Source: Streptomyces lavendofoliae (GTDB lineage Bacteria > Actinomycetota > Actinomycetes > Streptomycetales > Streptomycetaceae). From it: 64,000 bases of DNA. How positions within the stretch are numbered: position 1 is the first letter of the stretch; the number at the start of each line of letters is the position of its first letter. Below the pieces are notes generated by a model. The model made no database searches. It was given only the letters and a program-made list of their open reading frames with translations, and was not told the DNA's origin. The stretch spans positions 124,001 through 188,000 of the forward strand of contig NZ_BMTP01000005.1 in the NCBI RefSeq assembly GCF_014649735.1, read 5' to 3'. Below are positions 18,884 to 27,181 of the stretch, piece by piece. The position numbers were made by a program, and so were the translations under genes.

Positions 18884-19363
18884 CTACTTCCTGTGGGCGG
18901 CGGCTTCGAGCGTGAAGTCGTCGTAGTGGAAGCCCGGCGCCACCACGCAGGTGACGAGGACCGGCTCGTCGCCCGCCGGCTCGGCCGCCTGCCAGGTGCC
19001 CGCCGGCACGAGGAGCTGCGGCTGCTCCCCGCTCTCGACGGACGGGCCCAGCACCAGGTCCCAGGGCTCGGACGGGGTGTCGCCCTCGCCGCCCAGGGAG
19101 AGGCGGAGCGGTCCGCCGCGGTGCCAGAGCCACAGCTCGTCGGAGCGCACCCGGTGCCAGCGCGACCGCTCGCCCGGGTGCAGCAGGAAGTAGATGCCGG
19201 TCGCGTAGGTGCGGGGACCCGGATACCCGTCGGGCGCGGCCGTGCCGGTCGTCCGCCAGGTCTCCCGGAACCAGCCGCCCTCGACGTGGGGCTCCAGTTC
19301 GAGCAGGCCGACCAGGGGCGAGGGCGGAGCCGGGGCGCGGTCGTCGTCGGTCATGCGGTGCAT
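18884..19363 (-). CDS. Cupin_5 (DUF985) family protein
   Basis: A small cytosolic beta-barrel protein of about 159 residues. It shows the family landmarks EGGWFRET near residue 28, IYFLL and SRWHRV (metal-site-like Arg/His), DELWLWHRGGPL, and VAPGFHYDDF near the end. The family has unknown function; some members resemble sugar epimerase-like cupins. A GGAGG lies immediately upstream of the first ATG (3-nt spacing) and 12 nt before the ATG at 19354, so the second start (156 residues) is equally possible. It is convergent with guaA. Confidence 0.8.
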   Translation of the reverse strand: MHRMTDDDRAPAPPSPLVGLLELEPHVEGGWFRETWRTTGTAAPDGYPGPRTYATGIYFLLHPGERSRWHRVRSDELWLWHRGGPLRLSLGGEGDTPSEPWDLVLGPSVESGEQPQLLVPAGTWQAAEPAGDEPVLVTCVVAPGFHYDDFTLEAAAHRK

Positions 19364-19500
19364 TGTCCTCCACGGGCGGTCCCGGACGGCGTCGTGGCCG
19401 TCCGTCCCTGAACCGGCGTGCCGCCCGTCGCGTATCCAAGGGCGGGAACGCCGAGGAGAATCGGTTTCGGGGACAGCGGTGTGGAGAGGCAGGCCGGCGA

Positions 19501-20019
19501 ATGACGCACAGCCACCGGACGACAGCGACCCACGGGAACGCCGGCGGGCCGCCCGGCCGGAGGGCGGCCACGGGGCGGTACGCGCTGCTGCCGCTGCGGG
19601 TCTTCCTCGGCGTCACCTTCGTCTACGCCGGACTCGACAAGATCACCGACGACCGCTTCATGGCGGCGTCCGGGACCGGGTCGATCGGCGACTTGATGCG
19701 GGCCGTCCGGGACTCCTCCGCGGTGCCCTGGCTCGTCGACCTGGCGCTGAAGAACCCCGAGGGGTTCGGGTACGGCATCGCCCTCGGCGAGCTGGCCGTC
19801 GGGATCGGCACCCTGGCCGGGCTGCTGGCGCGGCTCGCCGCGCTGGGTGGCGCGCTGATCTCCCTGAGCCTGTGGCTCACCGTCAGCTGGCAGTCCGATC
19901 CCTACTACTACGGCAACGACCTCGCCTATCTGATGGCCTGGCTGCCGCTGGTGCTGGCCGGCGCCCCACTGCTGTCGCTCGACGCGGCCCTGGCGGCGCG
20001 GCGCCGCCGGGCGCGGTGA
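19501..20019 (+). CDS. DoxX family membrane protein
   Basis: Integral membrane protein of 172 residues with four predicted helices. The characteristic first helix reads RVFLGVTFVYAGLDKI, followed by a loop and later helices around residues 90-165. DoxX proteins associate with oxidoreductases, and in actinobacteria with redox/thiol homeostasis. The start at ATG 19501 has GGAGAGG upstream; longer in-frame starts add an Arg-rich tail lacking family character. The last 94 bp overlap, in antisense, the 3' part of the opposite-strand small membrane gene. Confidence 0.85.
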   Translation: MTHSHRTTATHGNAGGPPGRRAATGRYALLPLRVFLGVTFVYAGLDKITDDRFMAASGTGSIGDLMRAVRDSSAVPWLVDLALKNPEGFGYGIALGELAVGIGTLAGLLARLAALGGALISLSLWLTVSWQSDPYYYGNDLAYLMAWLPLVLAGAPLLSLDAALAARRRRAR

Positions 20020-20273
20020 CCGAGCCGGCCGGTGACCCCCGCCAGCACCAGCCCGGCGCCCAGCAGGGGCAGCACCGCGTACCAGGGCGTGACCCAGGCT
20101 CCGGTCGCGTCGCCCGCGTAGAGGGCCGCGATGCCCAGGCCGGTGAGGCCCAGCACCAGCCGGCCCGGCCGGAACTCGTGGCGCCACGCGCCGTACGGCT
20201 GCCCGGGCTCCCGCTCGTACGCACGCCCGTGGCCGTGCGCGCTCCGGCGCTCGTACTCCTCAGGACGTGGCAC
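19926..20273 (-). CDS. Small membrane protein downstream of PspC gene
   Basis: A 115-residue protein with an Arg/His/Glu/Tyr-rich N terminus, two hydrophobic helices (about 37-55 and 64-82) and a basic, Ser/Ala-rich tail. The GTG start overlaps the PspC-domain gene by 14 bp, which indicates translational coupling. It is therefore likely part of the same envelope-stress unit. I do not recognise a family with certainty. Its 3' end overlaps doxX in antisense. Confidence 0.72.
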   Translation of the reverse strand: MPRPEEYERRSAHGHGRAYEREPGQPYGAWRHEFRPGRLVLGLTGLGIAALYAGDATGAWVTPWYAVLPLLGAGLVLAGVTGRLGHRARRRRAARAASSDSSGAPASTSGSQAIR

Positions 20274-21573
20274 GGGTGACCTCCACCTGTCCGAGCGCGA
20301 CCTCCAGGGTGAGGTCGAGCGTGCCCGCCGGGGTGGTGCCCCCGGGCGGGGCGATCGTGCGGATCACCTCGCGGCCCGGCGCGATGTCGATGTCGTTGGG
20401 CGGGTCGGCCGGGAGGCGCAGGTCCCCCAGCCCCACCTCGGCGTGCACCCGCACGGTCACGTTCCTCGGCACGACGACGTGGAGACGGCCCGCGCCGACC
20501 TCGGCGGCGGTGCGCGCCGTGTCGCCGGACGGGACGGTCAGCCGGGACAGGTCCAGGGTGCCGACACCGGTGCCCAGCTCGTAGCGGGGGCGCAGGTCCG
20601 CGGCGGTCGCCGGCCGCCAGTCCGTACGCGCCCACTCCGTGTCGATCTGCCGGGGTATCAGCGCCGCGCCCGCCAGCAGCAGGGCCGTGACCACCGTCAT
20701 GAACACCGTGCCCGCGCCCGTGCGGCCCAGGAACGCGGCGGCGACGAGCCCCAGGGCGAACACCGCCAGCGCGCACGCCAGCCCGATCTGGAGGCACGCG
20801 CCGAGCGGCTGCGCACCCCACGACAGGCCCGTGCCGAGCCCGCCCGCCACCAGCGCGAGCAGGAAGACCATCCCGCCGATGGACCGCGGGCCGCGCGCGG
20901 AGACCGCCGCCCCCGCACCCGCCCCGGGCCCCGTGCTCCCGGCGGGGCGCCCCAGCAGCGCGGCCTCCACCCCCATGCCGTCCTCCGGGCCCCACAGATA
21001 ACCGAGCGGGACCGGCCCCGTCGTGCCGTCCTTGACGATCGGCTCCCGCCACCACGACGGCGACTCGGGCGGCGGCGGCGCCTTCGTCTCGGGCGGCGCC
21101 TCCGCCGCCGTGTGCGCCGTGACGGGGTCCGCCACCGCCTCGGTGCCGTCGGCCAGCCGGCGCCGCCGGGACCAGACGGCGGCCCCGCTGACGGCGATGA
21201 TCAGCAGCAGCGAGAACGAGAGGGTGCTGCCGTTGCGCAGCATCGACAGGAACAGGCCGCAGCCGACCAGGGCCATCAGCAGCGCGATCAGCGAGGCGCC
21301 GTCGACCCGGCCCGACACCAGCCGCCGCGCCTCGTTCTCGTCCTCGCCGTCCGCCGTGACGAGAAGCCAGGCGAAGCCGTAGAACACCAGGCCGAGGCCC
21401 CCGGTCAAGGAGAGCACGCCGACCGCGACCCGGAAGATCACCGGGTCCAGGTCGAAGTACCGCCCCAGCCCGCCGCACACCCCGGCCACCACCTTCCGGC
21501 GCGCGGAGCGCCGCAGCGGCGGATGGGGCGGAGCTCCACCGGCCTCGGCGGGAGCGGGCGTCGTACGCGTCAT
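20260..21573 (-). CDS. PspC-domain membrane protein with LiaF-like C terminus
   Basis: Membrane protein of 437 residues. The N-terminal PspC domain (about residues 18-75) has KVVAGVCGGLGRYFDLDPVIFRV. It is followed by several hydrophobic helices, a Pro/Glu-rich cytoplasmic loop with a WW motif near 170, and more helices near 230-310. The C-terminal beta-rich domain (about 340-437) resembles the LiaF/DUF2154 cell-wall-active antibiotic response domain. Divergent to it is a PspC-containing sensor kinase with its regulator, so the three proteins likely form a LiaFSR-like envelope-stress module. The ATG at 21573 is chosen because it begins the conserved part. Confidence 0.85.
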   Translation of the reverse strand: MTRTTPAPAEAGGAPPHPPLRRSARRKVVAGVCGGLGRYFDLDPVIFRVAVGVLSLTGGLGLVFYGFAWLLVTADGEDENEARRLVSGRVDGASLIALLMALVGCGLFLSMLRNGSTLSFSLLLIIAVSGAAVWSRRRRLADGTEAVADPVTAHTAAEAPPETKAPPPPESPSWWREPIVKDGTTGPVPLGYLWGPEDGMGVEAALLGRPAGSTGPGAGAGAAVSARGPRSIGGMVFLLALVAGGLGTGLSWGAQPLGACLQIGLACALAVFALGLVAAAFLGRTGAGTVFMTVVTALLLAGAALIPRQIDTEWARTDWRPATAADLRPRYELGTGVGTLDLSRLTVPSGDTARTAAEVGAGRLHVVVPRNVTVRVHAEVGLGDLRLPADPPNDIDIAPGREVIRTIAPPGGTTPAGTLDLTLEVALGQVEVTRATS

Positions 21574-21723
21574 ACGTCCATGGTGACGGCCCGTGAGCCG
21601 CCGCGGCACCTTCCACGACCCTGGACCGACCCTGATATCGCCCCGCGGGGTGCCGCGGGTTCTCAGGGTCGGATGAGGGACGGCCCTGATGTCCGGCCCC
21701 GGCCGGCGTGTGACGATCGGGGC

Positions 21724-22995
21724 ATGCCAGTCGCCGCCCGCCCGCCCGAGACGACCGACGACCCGCCCCTGCGCAGGCTCTACCGCAGCGCCGACGGGCG
21801 GATGCTCGGCGGTGTCGCGCGCGGTCTGGCGGGGCACCTCGGGCTCCCCGTCATCTGGGTGCGGCTGGTCTTCCTGGCGCTCTTCATCGCCGACGGGCTC
21901 GGCGTCCTGGTGTACGCCGTCTTCTGGATCGTCGTCCCCCTGGGCGTCGGGGGCCGCTCCGGGCCGCGCTCCGTCTTCGCGACCACGCCCGACGGACGGC
22001 GCCGGCTGCGCAAGCCCGACAAGGGCCAGGTGGTGGCGCTGGTCGCGCTCACCATCGGCGCCATCGGCTTCGTCACCAGCGTCGACCTGGGCGGCGAGGC
22101 CAACCGGTACGTGTGGCCCACGCTGCTCGTGGGCGTCGGCGTCGTCCTGGTGTGGCGGCAGGTGGACAACGCGCGGCGGGCCAGCTGGACCGAGCCGGGC
22201 GGACGCAAGCGGCTCTTCCAGCTCGTGCGGGGCCTGGCCGGTGTCGCGCTGGTCGGCATGGGCCTGACGGTCTTCATGGTGGTGCGCGGCTCGGCGGCCC
22301 AGCTCGGTACCGCGCTCACCGCCGCGATAGCCGTGCTCGCCGGGATGGCCCTGCTGGCCGGGCCGTGGCTGGTGCGCATGTCGCAGGACCTCTCCGAGGA
22401 GCGCACCATGCGCATCCGCGCCCAGGAGCGGGCCGAGGTCGCGGCCCACGTCCACGACTCGGTCCTGCACACCCTCACCCTGATCCAGCGCCACGCGGAG
22501 GACCCCGGCGAGGTCCGCCGGCTCGCCCGCGCGCAGGAGCGCGAACTGCGCAACTGGCTGTACCGGCCGGAGGGCACCGGCAAGGAGGAGGGCCAGGAGC
22601 CGGACACCCTGGCCGAGGCGGTCAAGAGGACCGCGGCCGAGGTCGAGGACGCGCACGGCGTGCCCCTGGAGGTGGTGGTCGTCGGGGACTGCCCGCTCGA
22701 CGAGGGGCTGGCCGCCCAGATGCAGGCCGCGCGCGAGGCCATGGTCAACGCCGCCAAGTACGGTGGCGGGGGAGGGGCGGTGCAGGTGTACGCGGAGGTG
22801 GAGGGCCGCACGGTCTTCGTGTCCGTACGGGACCGGGGGCCGGGTTTCGACCTCGACTCCGTACCCGCCGACCGGATGGGCGTACGAGAATCGATCATCG
22901 GGCGGATGCAGCGCAATGGCGGCACCGCGCGGCTGCGGTCGGTGCCGGGCGACGGCACCGAGGTGGAGCTGGAGATGGAGAGGGCGGACGGATGA
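21724..22995 (+). CDS. PspC-domain sensor histidine kinase
   Basis: Sensor kinase of 423 residues of the NarL/LiaS class. An N-terminal PspC domain (RSADGRMLGGVARGLAGHLG, about 20-75) is followed by further membrane helices (about 100-210), a HisKA_3 dimerisation helix with phospho-acceptor His244 in HVHDSVLHTL, and a HATPase with NAAKYGG as N-box and DRGPGFD as G-box. Its stop overlaps the regulator start by 4 bp (ATGA). The fused PspC domain suggests that it senses membrane stress or binds the PspC protein encoded opposite. Confidence 0.93.
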   Translation: MPVAARPPETTDDPPLRRLYRSADGRMLGGVARGLAGHLGLPVIWVRLVFLALFIADGLGVLVYAVFWIVVPLGVGGRSGPRSVFATTPDGRRRLRKPDKGQVVALVALTIGAIGFVTSVDLGGEANRYVWPTLLVGVGVVLVWRQVDNARRASWTEPGGRKRLFQLVRGLAGVALVGMGLTVFMVVRGSAAQLGTALTAAIAVLAGMALLAGPWLVRMSQDLSEERTMRIRAQERAEVAAHVHDSVLHTLTLIQRHAEDPGEVRRLARAQERELRNWLYRPEGTGKEEGQEPDTLAEAVKRTAAEVEDAHGVPLEVVVVGDCPLDEGLAAQMQAAREAMVNAAKYGGGGGAVQVYAEVEGRTVFVSVRDRGPGFDLDSVPADRMGVRESIIGRMQRNGGTARLRSVPGDGTEVELEMERADG

Positions 22996-23687
22996 CCGAG
23001 GACACGACGGCGGCTGCGGGCGCGGAGCGGCGGGTACGGGTCGTGCTGGTGGACGACCACCGGATGTTCCGCACCGGGGTGCAGGCCGAGATCGGCCGGA
23101 CCGAGACGACCGGCGTCGAGGTGGTCGGCGAGGCCGCGGACGTCGACCAGGCGGTCGCCGTGATCACCGCGACCCGCCCGGAGGTGGTCCTGCTCGACGT
23201 CCACCTGCCGGGCGGCGGCGGGGTGGAGGTGCTGCGGCGCTGCGCGGGCCTGATGACCGCTCCCGAGAACCCGGTGCGGTTCCTGGCCCTGTCCGTCTCG
23301 GACGCCGCCGAGGACGTGATCGGGGTGATCCGGGGCGGTGCGCGCGGGTACGTCACCAAGACGATCACCGGGACCGACCTCGTCGACTCGGTCTTCCGGG
23401 TCCAGGAGGGCGACGCGGTGTTCTCGCCCCGGCTGGCGGGCTTCGTGCTGGACGCGTTCGCCTCGACGGACGCCCCGCCGGTCGACGAGGACCTGGACCG
23501 GCTCACCCAGCGGGAGCGGGAGGTACTGCGGCTGATCGCGCGCGGATACGCGTACAAGGAGATCGCCAAGCAGCTGTTCATCTCGGTGAAGACCGTCGAG
23601 TCGCACGTCTCGGCGGTGCTGCGCAAGCTCCAGCTCTCCAACCGCCACGAGCTGACCCGCTGGGCGACGGCCCGCCGTCTGGTCTGA
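22992..23687 (+). CDS. LuxR-family response regulator
   Basis: Response regulator of 231 residues. The receiver domain has DDH at the acidic pocket, phospho-acceptor Asp69 in VVLLDVHLPG, and the conserved Lys in VTKTI. The C-terminal LuxR/GerE helix-turn-helix runs from LTQREREVL to VKTVESHVSAVLRKL. It is translationally coupled to the sensor kinase. Likely targets include the divergent PspC gene and itself; the 150-bp divergent region would hold the operator. Confidence 0.94.
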   Translation: MTEDTTAAAGAERRVRVVLVDDHRMFRTGVQAEIGRTETTGVEVVGEAADVDQAVAVITATRPEVVLLDVHLPGGGGVEVLRRCAGLMTAPENPVRFLALSVSDAAEDVIGVIRGGARGYVTKTITGTDLVDSVFRVQEGDAVFSPRLAGFVLDAFASTDAPPVDEDLDRLTQREREVLRLIARGYAYKEIAKQLFISVKTVESHVSAVLRKLQLSNRHELTRWATARRLV

Positions 23688-23845
23688 CCGGAGAAGCCGG
23701 CCCGGCCCGGTCGGGTCGGTACGGCCGGTCGGGAAGGGGCCCGCCGGGGAGAGGCCGGTCGGGGGAAGGGCCGGTCGGAGTATTTGTGAGGTAAACGGTA
23801 CATAGGAGCGGCAACCCGTACGGCGAAGGTCCCCTCCTACTCCCC

Positions 23846-25177
23846 GTGATGAGTCTGACAGGTACTCCCTTCCTCGTGACCGCGGTCGCCCTGGCCGTGA
23901 TCGCCGTCCTGCTGCCGCTGGCGCTGTGGAGCCGTGTGCGCGGCCCCGCCGTCGTCCGGGCCGCGACGCGGTTGGGCATGGTCGGCTTCGCGCAGCTCAC
24001 CGCGATCGTCGTGGTCTTCGTCGCGGTGAACAACGTCAACGGCCTCTACGACAGCTGGGACGACCTCCTGGGCACCAGCGACCACGTCGACTCGGCCATC
24101 GACCTCGGTCCCGACGGACTGGGCGGCAGACGCATCTCCGACCTGCCGAGGACCAGGCAGACCTTCACGCGCGTCGACGACCCCGCCATGGGGCCGGGCG
24201 TCCGCAGGACCGTCCTGCACGGCGGCATATCCGGGGTGAAGGCCGAGGTGTACGTCTGGCTGCCGCCGCAGTACGACGACCCGGCCCACAAGGACCGCAA
24301 GTTCCCCGTGGTGGAGCTGCTGTCCGGGTTCCCCGGCTCCCCGAAGTCGTGGTTCGTGGGCATGCACGCCAACCGGCAGCTGGAACCGCTGATGCGGAAC
24401 GGCACCGTCGAGCCGTTCATCCTCGTCGCGCCGCGCAGCCACCTCCTCGGCCGCACCGACACCGGCTGCGCCAACGTGCCCGGCACGATCAACGCCGACA
24501 CCTGGCTCAGCGTCGACGTGCGCAAGATGGTCACCGACAATTTCCGGGCCGCCGACACGGCCGACGGCTGGGCGGTCGCCGGCTTCTCCTCGGGCGCCCA
24601 CTGCGCCACCAAGCTGACCATCGCCCACCCCGACCGCTACCGGTTCGGCGTCAGCATGTCCGGCTACAACGACCCGGCCGCCGAGCCGACCTCGCTCACC
24701 GGCCAGGACCCCGAGCTGCGGCGCGTCCACAACCCGGTCAACATGCTCAGGGCCGCCGCGGTGCCGCCCCGCGTCACGCTGCTGCTCACCGGCGACGGAG
24801 GCGACGGCTACCAGCAGGGCGTCGCCCTGCGCGAGGCGGCCAAGGCACCCACGCGCGTCGACGTCCAGCAGGTCTACGGCGGCCACCGCGTGAGCACATG
24901 GGTGCGGGAGGTGCCGTCGGTCTTCCAGTGGCTCACGCAGCAGTTCCGCGCCGAGGCGGCGGGCGCCGGGCGGTCCCCGGACGGTACGGGCACGGTGCCG
25001 GGCGCGGGCACCCCCGACGCGGGCCGGGGCCACGACCGAGGCCATGGGAGTGACCAGGGGCGGGAACCGGGGGCGGGCCCCGGCTCGCGCCCGGGCGCGG
25101 GAATGGCGGCGGGCGTGGACGAGGGGCGGGCGACCGTGCCGGGCGGCGGCACCCTGTCCGTGACCGGCCGCCCATGA
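23846..25177 (+). CDS. Membrane-anchored alpha/beta-hydrolase (esterase D/antigen 85-like)
   Basis: A 443-residue protein with two N-terminal membrane helices (about 8-30 and 40-62) and an extracytoplasmic alpha/beta-hydrolase domain of about 280 residues. The nucleophile elbow is GFSSG with Ser248. An Asp in TGDGGDGY and a His in GGHRVSTW can complete the triad. The C terminus is a Gly/Pro/Arg-rich tail of about 70 residues. The family includes esterase D, PHB depolymerase-like and mycolyl-transferase-type enzymes; the substrate cannot be inferred. It starts GTG (23846) or the adjacent ATG, with only a distant GAAGG. Confidence 0.82.
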   Translation: MMSLTGTPFLVTAVALAVIAVLLPLALWSRVRGPAVVRAATRLGMVGFAQLTAIVVVFVAVNNVNGLYDSWDDLLGTSDHVDSAIDLGPDGLGGRRISDLPRTRQTFTRVDDPAMGPGVRRTVLHGGISGVKAEVYVWLPPQYDDPAHKDRKFPVVELLSGFPGSPKSWFVGMHANRQLEPLMRNGTVEPFILVAPRSHLLGRTDTGCANVPGTINADTWLSVDVRKMVTDNFRAADTADGWAVAGFSSGAHCATKLTIAHPDRYRFGVSMSGYNDPAAEPTSLTGQDPELRRVHNPVNMLRAAAVPPRVTLLLTGDGGDGYQQGVALREAAKAPTRVDVQQVYGGHRVSTWVREVPSVFQWLTQQFRAEAAGAGRSPDGTGTVPGAGTPDAGRGHDRGHGSDQGREPGAGPGSRPGAGMAAGVDEGRATVPGGGTLSVTGRP

Positions 25178-25365
25178 CGACCGGCCCGGCGGGCGTGCAC
25201 ACCGCGCCGCGCGGGGCGCACCCGGCCCCTGCGCGCCGGCGCGTACCGCGCGTGCAGACGACGCGTCCGTGCGGGCGGTCGTCCACCACGCGCGCGTGAC
25301 CTGGGCCCGAGGCCACGGGGCGACGGTCACCCGTGCGTGCCGGGTCACGTGCCAGGGGCGCGAGT

Positions 25366-25405
25366 CACGGGTCACCCGCGCGTGCCACGGGTCACCCGCG
25401 CGTGC
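25366..25405. repeat. 20-bp perfect tandem repeat in a convergent intergenic region
   Basis: Two adjacent identical 20-bp units (CACGGGTCACCCGCGCGTGC) and a degenerate copy at 25322-25341 lie between the esterase and NlpC/P60 genes. Each unit contains the imperfect palindrome GGGTCACCC, so the repeats might also act in termination. Confidence 0.75.
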
Positions 25406-25458
25406 CGCGCCGGGCGCGTGACCCCCGTACCCGCGCGGGCAGGTTCGCGGCCTGCGAC

Positions 25459-26511
25459 CTACGCCACGCGCGTCGCTCCCGCCCAGGGCATCTCGTCGAT
25501 GGGCGCGATCCGTACCGGGGCGCCCGGACGCGGGGCGTGGATCATCCTGCCGCCGCCGATGTACAGGCCGACGTGGCTGACGCCCGGGTAGAAGAACACC
25601 AGGTCGCCCGGGGCCAGCTCGGAGCGGGACACCCGGCGGCCGGTGTCGATCTGGGTGTACGTCGTGCGCGGCAGCGACACGCCCGCCGAGCGCCAGGCGG
25701 CCTGGGTGAGCCCGGAGCAGTCGAACGCCGACGGGCCGGTGGCGCCCCACACGTACGGCTTGCCCAGCGCCCCGTAGGCGTACGCGACGGCCTGCGCGGC
25801 GCGCGGGTTGGGCGCTCCGACAGCGGCGCCTCCCGGGAGGGGGCCGCGCGCCGCTACGCCCCGCGCGGAGGTGCCCGAGCCGGCCGGGGCGCCGTCGTAC
25901 GCGGCGCGTTCGGCGGCGGTGAGCCGGGCGAGGAGCTTCTCGGCGGCGGCGATCCGGCCCTGGACGGCCGTCTTGTGGCGGGCCAGCTCCGCCTGCCGGG
26001 TGGTCAGGTCGCGGAGCCGGCCGGCCGCCTCGGCGCGCAGCCGGGCGAGTTCGGTGACCTGGCTCCGGGCGGCGCCCACCGCCGTGGCCTGGCGGTCGCC
26101 GACGCGGTCCGCCAGGGCCGCCCCCCGGAGGTAGGCGTCGGGGTCGCCGGAGAACGCGAGCCGGGCGGCGGGGCCGAGGCCGCCGCTGCGGTACTGGTCG
26201 GTGGCCACGGCGCCCAGGGCGTTGCGGGCGGCGTTGAGCCGTGCGGTGCGGCGGGCGGCCTCGTCGCGCAGCGCGTCCAGTTCCGCCCGGGCCTCCTTCA
26301 CCGCCTCCTTGGCGCCGTTGTACCTCTCGGTGGCCTCCTCGGCCTCCCGGTACAGCCGGTCGGCCTGCGCCTTGACCTGGGCGGGGCCGACGCGGGGTTC
26401 GGCGTGTCCGGAACCCTCGACGACGGTGGCGGTGGCGGCCCCGGCGAGCGCCAGGGTGAGCGCCGCGCGGCCGCTCAGCGGGCGCTGCTTGGGTTTCCGG
26501 TGCGCTGCCAC
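25459..26511 (-). CDS. Secreted NlpC/P60 peptidoglycan endopeptidase
   Basis: Cell-wall hydrolase that cleaves stem-peptide bonds, related to RipA/SCO4793-type enzymes. It has a signal peptide, then a long coiled coil (about 45-195, Ala/Arg/Glu-rich), a short linker and a C-terminal NlpC/P60 domain. The catalytic Cys lies in FDCSGLTQAAW, the first His in VSHVGLYIG, and a third polar residue in MIHAPRP. I chose the GTG at 26511 (MAAHRKPKQ) over the GTG at 26523, because GAAGGGAAG abuts the upstream codon and the paralogue begins MASHRKP. A TAGCGT -10-like hexamer lies about 50 nt upstream. Confidence 0.92.
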   Translation of the reverse strand: MAAHRKPKQRPLSGRAALTLALAGAATATVVEGSGHAEPRVGPAQVKAQADRLYREAEEATERYNGAKEAVKEARAELDALRDEAARRTARLNAARNALGAVATDQYRSGGLGPAARLAFSGDPDAYLRGAALADRVGDRQATAVGAARSQVTELARLRAEAAGRLRDLTTRQAELARHKTAVQGRIAAAEKLLARLTAAERAAYDGAPAGSGTSARGVAARGPLPGGAAVGAPNPRAAQAVAYAYGALGKPYVWGATGPSAFDCSGLTQAAWRSAGVSLPRTTYTQIDTGRRVSRSELAPGDLVFFYPGVSHVGLYIGGGRMIHAPRPGAPVRIAPIDEMPWAGATRVA

Positions 26512-26730
26512 GAGGGCGGTCACTTCCCTTCGGCGGGGGTGGGGCCTGCGGGAGGACGCTAAACCTGGGGGTCACGGGCGTACGGCGTCATGACCGCTAT
26601 TGGCCGCAGGTGAAGGTTCCGGAGCGGATTCGGGAAGGGCGGTGCCCTTGTGGTCCCGCATTCCGTAGTGGCCGCGACCGATGCGACGGAGGGGGCGACC
26701 CTGACCGGCGTCCGCTGGTATGGCCCCGGT

Positions 26731-26743
26731 TAGGCTCCGCGGC
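26731..26743 (+). promoter_or_regulatory. -10 element for a leaderless mRNA
   Basis: TAGGCT lies 7 nt before the ATG of the 117-residue membrane protein gene, which has no Shine-Dalgarno. Confidence 0.5.
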
Positions 26744-27097
26744 ATGGACGTACTCATCAATGTCTTCGTCGCCCTGCACATCATCGGCATCGCCGCCCTG
26801 CTGGGGGGTTTCCTGACCCGGATGAAGGCGATGGGCGAGGGTACGGCGCGCTTCGGCCCCGCGATGCTGCACGGCGCGCTGACCATGCTGGTCACCGGGG
26901 TGGCCCTGGTCGGCCTCAACCAGGCGGACGACCAGACCGTGAACAACGTCAAGATCGGCGTGAAGCTGGCGATCCTGGTCGTGATCCTCGGCCTGGTCTA
27001 CGTCAAGCGGGACGAGGAGCGGGTCGACAAGGCGGTCTTCGGCGCCGTCGGGGGCCTCACCATGGCGAACATCTTCATCGCCACGCTCTGGACCTGA
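26744..27097 (+). CDS. Small four-helix membrane protein
   Basis: Integral membrane protein of 117 residues with hydrophobic segments at about 5-25, 38-58, 68-86 and 97-116. It resembles a family of uncharacterised actinobacterial membrane proteins found next to cell-wall hydrolase genes. There is no catalytic motif. The ATG at 26744 is chosen because a TAGGCT -10 lies at leaderless distance, and the upstream in-frame ATG adds only eight non-hydrophobic residues. Confidence 0.8.
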   Translation: MDVLINVFVALHIIGIAALLGGFLTRMKAMGEGTARFGPAMLHGALTMLVTGVALVGLNQADDQTVNNVKIGVKLAILVVILGLVYVKRDEERVDKAVFGAVGGLTMANIFIATLWT

Positions 27098-27181
27098 CCC
27101 GACCTGACCCGGCCGGTCCCGGGCGGCCCCCCTCGCCGGGGTCCGCCGCCCGCGCCGGCCGGTCGCTCACGTCATGTCAGG

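Noticed and set aside
26600..26720. CCCGAATCCG followed by AACCTTCACC upstream of the first NlpC/P60 gene, resembling the 3' block of a ydaO riboswitch
   Set aside because: The other blocks (GGGGGACCCA, GGGGTGAATC) are absent or too short, and the segment is far from the start codon. A covariance search could change this.
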